DNA from: UBA1672 sp046542355 | Lineage (GTDB): Bacteria; Pseudomonadota; Alphaproteobacteria; Micavibrionales; Micavibrionaceae | Assembly (NCBI GenBank): GCA_046542355.1 | Contig: JBKHBN010000024.1 | Coordinates: 1-26,782, forward strand | Direction: 5' to 3' | Length of the DNA: 26,782 bases | Shown here: positions 23,051 through 26,782 of the stretch, in pieces | Numbering within the stretch: position 1 is the first letter of the stretch | Layout: each line of letters begins with the position of its first letter | Notes under the pieces: model-generated | Database searches by the model: none | The model's input: the letters and a program-made list of their open reading frames with translations, nothing else | Told to the model about the DNA's origin: nothing | Program-made: the position numbers and the translations under genes

Positions 23051-24742
23051 ATGTACTTTCCTATGGTTGAAAACACAAAAATTTCTTCGCGTCTCGTTTT
23101 TTTAGTTACCCTCATTTTTATCGGGGTGGCTATCTTGATGAATATTTTCTTGTCCTATATGCACACTGTCATGGTTGAAGATCGTGTGCAGAAGGTCAGG
23201 AATCTCTCTGAGGTCGGATTGGATATCATAGAGCGTCATTATGCTCTTTATACTGCTGGTGAGATGAGCGAAGAAGAGGCAAAGCGAGGAGCTATTGAGG
23301 CGCTGCGTCCTTTGCGTTATAGCGGTAGTGAGTATTATTTTATTTATGATTATGAAGGGACAGTGGTTTTGTTGCCGCCCAAGCCGGAGCGGGAAGGGAA
23401 AAATTTTATTGATTTGCAAGATGCCAATGGTGTTTATCTTGTTCAGGAGCTTATTGAACAGGCACGCACGGATCACAAGGAGGTTTTTTATCAATTCTCA
23501 AAAGCCGGATCTGATGTTCCTCTTGATAAGGTCGCTGTCGCTTTCGGGTTTGAGCCATGGGGCTGGATGATGGGAACCGGCATATATCTTGATGATGTGG
23601 CTGCCGAATACAAGGCTTATATGCTGCGCATATTGGGGTACGCCTTGCCGTTTGTTCTTATTATTGGTGGATGTGCGTTTTTTATTGTGCGCAGTATTTC
23701 CTTGCCCCTTAAAGAAATTACCGATAGCATGACCTGCCTTGCAGCCGGAGACAAGTCAATCGAATCAAAATATATCGCTTTGGATAATGAAATAGGATCA
23801 CTTGCGCGTGCGCTTGAGACATTTAAAGAAAATGCGATTAAGGCCGATGCTTTGAGTGATGAGAAATTCATAGAGCAACAAAAAACACAGCAGCGTCATA
23901 GGCAAATAGAGGAGGCAGCCGCGTCTTTTGATCAGTCTGTGGCCTCTGGCACATCCAGTGTTTTATTGTCTTCCGAGCAAATGGAAAAAGCATCTGAGAG
24001 CTTGTATCAGCTTGCGGCTGATACTACGACACAAGCGGATCTTGCGAAAATGTCTTCTCAAAATGCACTTAGCAGCGTTCAGGCTGTTGCCGGTGCTACA
24101 GAAGAGCTAAGCGCCTCGATTGCCGAAATTTCCAACAATATTCGTACCGCCAAGGAAATTTCCGACAGCGTCAATGAAGGCATTACTCATGCTAATGAAA
24201 AAATGAAGGGGCTAGTTGAAACGTCGAAAAGTGTTGGTGAAATTGCAGAAATGATTGACCAAATTGCCTCGCAGACGAATTTGCTTGCGCTTAATGCGAC
24301 GATAGAAGCGGCCAGAGCCGGGGAGGCTGGAAAGGGTTTTGCTGTTGTGGCCAATGAGGTTAAGCATCTCGCCACCCAGACAGCGCAGGCGACAGAGGAT
24401 ATCAATACTCATATTCAAGACATACAGCTTTCTGTAAAGGATGCGACAGAAGCAATCTCCCTTGTTGTTGACAAGATTCGCAGCATGGATGAAGTCACAA
24501 GTTCTGTGGCCTCCTCTGTAGAGCAGCAAAATGTTGCAACTCAGGAAATAGCACACAATGTTAACGAAGTGGTTACACATGTGGGGACAGTAACAGAGAG
24601 CATTGAGTGCGTAACAGACGCGATCCAGAGAACCGGTGAAACCTCTAAAGAAGTGCATAATGAAACCCGCTCTGTTAACGAAAAAACAGTGCAGCTTACA
24701 GAAATGATCAAAACATTTTTGGATGATGTAAAGGCGGCCTAG
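23051..24742 (+). CDS. Methyl-accepting chemotaxis protein with sCache sensor
   Basis: A 563-residue membrane chemoreceptor. Membrane segment 1 (about 14-36) is followed by a periplasmic single-Cache (sCache_2) domain (about 40-187; SGSEYYFIYDYEGTVVLLPP... GKNFIDLQDANGVYLVQELI... EPWGWMMGTGIYLDDV), membrane segment 2 (about 192-213), HAMP (about 214-266) and a cytoplasmic coiled-coil signalling domain. The CheA/CheW-binding tip is DQIASQTNLLALNATIEAARAGEAGKGFAVVANEV, about residues 400-440. Members with this sensor often bind small organic acids. The ATG at 23051 lacks a clear ribosome site; ATG 23063 is an alternative start. No CheR-docking pentapeptide is seen at the C-terminus. A hairpin follows the stop codon, then the FIST chemoreceptor gene. 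Confidence 0.93.
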   Translation: MYFPMVENTKISSRLVFLVTLIFIGVAILMNIFLSYMHTVMVEDRVQKVRNLSEVGLDIIERHYALYTAGEMSEEEAKRGAIEALRPLRYSGSEYYFIYDYEGTVVLLPPKPEREGKNFIDLQDANGVYLVQELIEQARTDHKEVFYQFSKAGSDVPLDKVAVAFGFEPWGWMMGTGIYLDDVAAEYKAYMLRILGYALPFVLIIGGCAFFIVRSISLPLKEITDSMTCLAAGDKSIESKYIALDNEIGSLARALETFKENAIKADALSDEKFIEQQKTQQRHRQIEEAAASFDQSVASGTSSVLLSSEQMEKASESLYQLAADTTTQADLAKMSSQNALSSVQAVAGATEELSASIAEISNNIRTAKEISDSVNEGITHANEKMKGLVETSKSVGEIAEMIDQIASQTNLLALNATIEAARAGEAGKGFAVVANEVKHLATQTAQATEDINTHIQDIQLSVKDATEAISLVVDKIRSMDEVTSSVASSVEQQNVATQEIAHNVNEVVTHVGTVTESIECVTDAIQRTGETSKEVHNETRSVNEKTVQLTEMIKTFLDDVKAA

Positions 24743-24763
24743 AAGCTATATGAGATATAGCTT
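24743..24763 (+). terminator. Perfect 9-bp hairpin directly after the sCache MCP stop codon
   Basis: AAGCTATAT-GAG-ATATAGCTT is a perfect 9-bp stem with a 3-nt loop, starting at the first base after the stop. The nearest T-run (TTTTTGTTTTT) is about 16 bp further on, so it may be an inefficient terminator or an mRNA-stabilising hairpin between the two receptor genes. Confidence 0.45.
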
Positions 24764-24843
24764 ATACTCGTCTCCGCGTTTTTGTTTTTATTATCTCTTG
24801 CGTGCCTTCTGGTTTTACTGGGCATCTTTTTAACGGATTTACA

Positions 24844-26640
24844 ATGGATTATACACATACTATCTCAACTTCTTCAGCAGATCTTGGACAAGCGCTTGCA
24901 GCAGCTCCTTTTTCTCCTTGCTTTATTGTGGGCTATGTCTCGCCGCATCTGGATCTGGATAAGATAACCAAGATCGTTCAGCGTTCCTTCCCACAGGCAA
25001 AACTGCTTTTATGCAGCACAGCCGGAGAGTTATGTAATAGCAGCGATGCGCAGCTTTATTGTGATACGCCGGACGGGTGGGACAATATAGTCTTGCAGTT
25101 TCTTTCTGCGCAGATGGTTGAACGCGTTGAAGTGATATCTGTGCCGTTGGAGTGTGCTGACCTGAAAAGCGGCACATCTTCTCTTGATATGGCTGATAGA
25201 ATAATGCGCTTACAAAAAAGCATTGAGACGGCCTCAAGAAGGGTTTTAATGCCCATTGATTATAGAGACACTCTGGCCTATATCGTATTTGATGGTCTTA
25301 GCGCATCCGAATCATTTTTTATGGAAGCGCTTTATGCGACCAATAAATTCCCCTGTTTGTTTATTGGAGGATCGGCTGGCGGCAAGCTCGATTTTCAAAA
25401 TACCTGGGTTCATGATGGACAATCTATGCTACAGGGTCATGCGACGATTGCGTTTTTGAAATTGCCGCCTGATATTCGTTTTGGTGTATTTAAAAGTCAG
25501 AACTTTGAGGAAACCGGCCCGCGGTTTCGTGTAAAGTCAGGCTCTACAGAATTACGCTTTGTTCAGGACGTAAAAACGCATAATAATGAGACAATGCCTC
25601 TTATTGAGGCGCTGTGCCAGCACTTCTCCTGTGATGAAGGGGCGCTTGATAGTAAAATGGGGGATTACTCCTTTGCTGCCAAAATCGGGGATGATCTGCT
25701 GGTGCGCTCAATAGCTCAATTTGATTTTGAGAATAAGAAGACGCATTTTTATTGTGATATTTCTCCAGGTGAGGACATCACTCTGGTTAAAAGAACGCCG
25801 ATTTATGAGCAAACGCAGAAGGACTTTAAAGCATTTCTGGCGAATAAACCTTCAAGGCCGATATCCGGCTGGTTAAATGATTGTATATTGCGCCGATTGT
25901 GCAATAGCGATGATTTGTCAAAAATGCCGGCGATTTTTAAAGACATTCCTGTTATTGGGTTTTCGACGTTTGGTGAAATTCTTGGTTTGAATCTTAATCA
26001 GACTTTGACATCGATCTTCTTTTTCAAGGTTGAGAATATCGAGAAGTTCCATGATCATTATATAGATGATTTTATTCTCCATTATTCAAACTTTCAGGCT
26101 TTCTTTCAAATTAGACGGCTGCAAAGAATGAATGGCATTGTTGAGGATCTTGTTGATAATATTTCATCTGACGCGGCCAATCAGAAGCGAGTTGTTGAGG
26201 GTGCTATGAATATCGTGAGCGCTATTTCTCAAAAAATTGAGGATGTTGTTTCTTCTGCTGATGATATCAAGGGTTCTGCTGAGAATCTTCAAGATGTTGT
26301 TGGGATTATTAGTACGATCGCTTCTCAGACGAACCTGCTATCTTTAAATGCCACCATCGAAGCCGCAAGAGCGGGGGATCATGGGAGGGGGTTTGCAGTT
26401 GTTGCCAATGAAGTTCGTGCGCTTGCAACCAAATCAAAAGAAAATGCAGGGCAAGTCAGTGATAATTTGAAAGTTTTCTCAGACAGTGTTTCGATAATCT
26501 CCGGATATATCGAACAGCAGGTTAGCTTGATGCAAGATCTAGGTCATTGTTTTGATGATATACAAAAAAGCGCAGAAGAGTCGAGGAAAACGGCTGATAT
26601 GGCGCGCGATGTCTCAAAGAATTTGCGTAGTATGCAATGA
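24844..26640 (+). CDS. Soluble chemoreceptor: FIST sensor plus MCP signalling domain
   Basis: A 598-residue cytoplasmic protein. The ATG at 24844 is preferred to an in-frame GTG at 24802, although its ribosome site is weak. Residues about 20-230 fit FIST_N (LLLCSTAGEL, FDGLSASESFFMEALYA, CLFIGGSAGGKLDF, GHATIAFLKL) and about 235-380 FIST_C (FAAKIGDDLLVRSIAQFD, VIGFSTFGEILGLNLNQTLT). A region about 380-430 (YIDDFILHYSNFQAFFQIRRL) links to an MCP hairpin (about 430-598) with tip GIISTIASQTNLLSLNATIEAARAGDHGRGFAVVANEVRALA, about residues 485-527. FIST is a sensory domain proposed to bind small ligands such as amino acids. With no membrane segment, it should sense the cytoplasm and feed CheA/CheW. 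It lies 101 bp after the sCache MCP on the same strand. Confidence 0.9.
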   Translation: MDYTHTISTSSADLGQALAAAPFSPCFIVGYVSPHLDLDKITKIVQRSFPQAKLLLCSTAGELCNSSDAQLYCDTPDGWDNIVLQFLSAQMVERVEVISVPLECADLKSGTSSLDMADRIMRLQKSIETASRRVLMPIDYRDTLAYIVFDGLSASESFFMEALYATNKFPCLFIGGSAGGKLDFQNTWVHDGQSMLQGHATIAFLKLPPDIRFGVFKSQNFEETGPRFRVKSGSTELRFVQDVKTHNNETMPLIEALCQHFSCDEGALDSKMGDYSFAAKIGDDLLVRSIAQFDFENKKTHFYCDISPGEDITLVKRTPIYEQTQKDFKAFLANKPSRPISGWLNDCILRRLCNSDDLSKMPAIFKDIPVIGFSTFGEILGLNLNQTLTSIFFFKVENIEKFHDHYIDDFILHYSNFQAFFQIRRLQRMNGIVEDLVDNISSDAANQKRVVEGAMNIVSAISQKIEDVVSSADDIKGSAENLQDVVGIISTIASQTNLLSLNATIEAARAGDHGRGFAVVANEVRALATKSKENAGQVSDNLKVFSDSVSIISGYIEQQVSLMQDLGHCFDDIQKSAEESRKTADMARDVSKNLRSMQ

Positions 26641-26782
26641 TAATCTCTTTTAGTTATCATAGATTTTGATTATATATAAAAGTCTGTTACTCTCAATAAA
26701 GCAGGCGTCTTGCGGATATATTGGTTTCGTATAACATATCTTTTGATTTTGATCTTGTTTTTGTAACTTTGTGTTGCACTGG

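Noticed and set aside
26638..26663. Short inverted repeat (TGATAA/TTATCA) after the FIST receptor gene
   Set aside because: The stem is only 6 AT-rich bp without a T-run; too weak to call a terminator.

Overview
The window looks like part of an alphaproteobacterial chromosome with moderate GC content. The basis is the mix of gene families: an HfaB/CsgG-type secretion lipoprotein, a two-cysteine BigR/SqrR-type ArsR repressor with split YeeE/YedE transporters, a fused CysNC protein, an NAGGN-system M42 peptidase and MCP-type chemoreceptors. No rRNA, tRNA, CRISPR array or intact transposase gene was seen. Genus cannot be fixed from the sequence alone.

Region by region: (1) 21-4374 is a surface-fibre/adhesin locus. 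It holds a CsgG/HfaB-like outer-membrane lipoprotein, a repeat-rich secreted HfaD/curlin-like protein, two small secreted proteins whose predicted mature N-termini share the same motif (QLNxxP[FY]xFK), and a CsgD-like LuxR regulator whose receiver domain lacks the phospho-acceptor Asp. A near-canonical Fur box lies in the divergent intergenic region. (2) 4405-4560 is the C-terminal remnant of a VapC-type PIN toxin. (3) 4590-6711 is galE-gmd (sugar-nucleotide synthesis). (4) 6798-8276 is a sulfur-responsive operon: BigR/SqrR-type repressor plus two YeeE/YedE half-transporters, with a perfect 9-2-9 operator over the promoter and start codon. (5) 8461-11455 holds small hypothetical genes and a large membrane protein with two degenerate cation-exchanger-like alpha-repeats and a His-rich loop. 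(6) 11569-11842 is a MITE-like element with 23-bp perfect terminal inverted repeats, a TA duplication and two internal hairpins. (7) 11934-13985 is an SLC13 anion permease with two RCK_C domains. (8) 14274-18008 has a small acidic protein and, divergently, a 1128-residue protein with two GGDEF-like domains (GGDEI and GGGEF). (9) 18022-21611 is the sulfate-activation operon cysD-cysNC-cysQ. (10) 21700-22827 is the NAGGN-type M42 peptidase. (11) 23051-26640 holds two chemoreceptors, one membrane-bound with an sCache domain and one soluble with a FIST sensor.

Two themes recur. The first is surface attachment and behaviour: the CsgG-dependent adhesin locus, surface-sugar precursors, the tandem-GGDEF protein and chemoreceptors. 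The second is sulfur metabolism: persulfide-sensing control of sulfur-compound uptake, a candidate sulfate permease and the APS/PAPS pathway. The best candidate for an under-described system is the first region, where a CsgG-like pore may export several clients marked by a shared short N-terminal motif, possibly under iron control and a phosphorylation-independent CsgD-like regulator.
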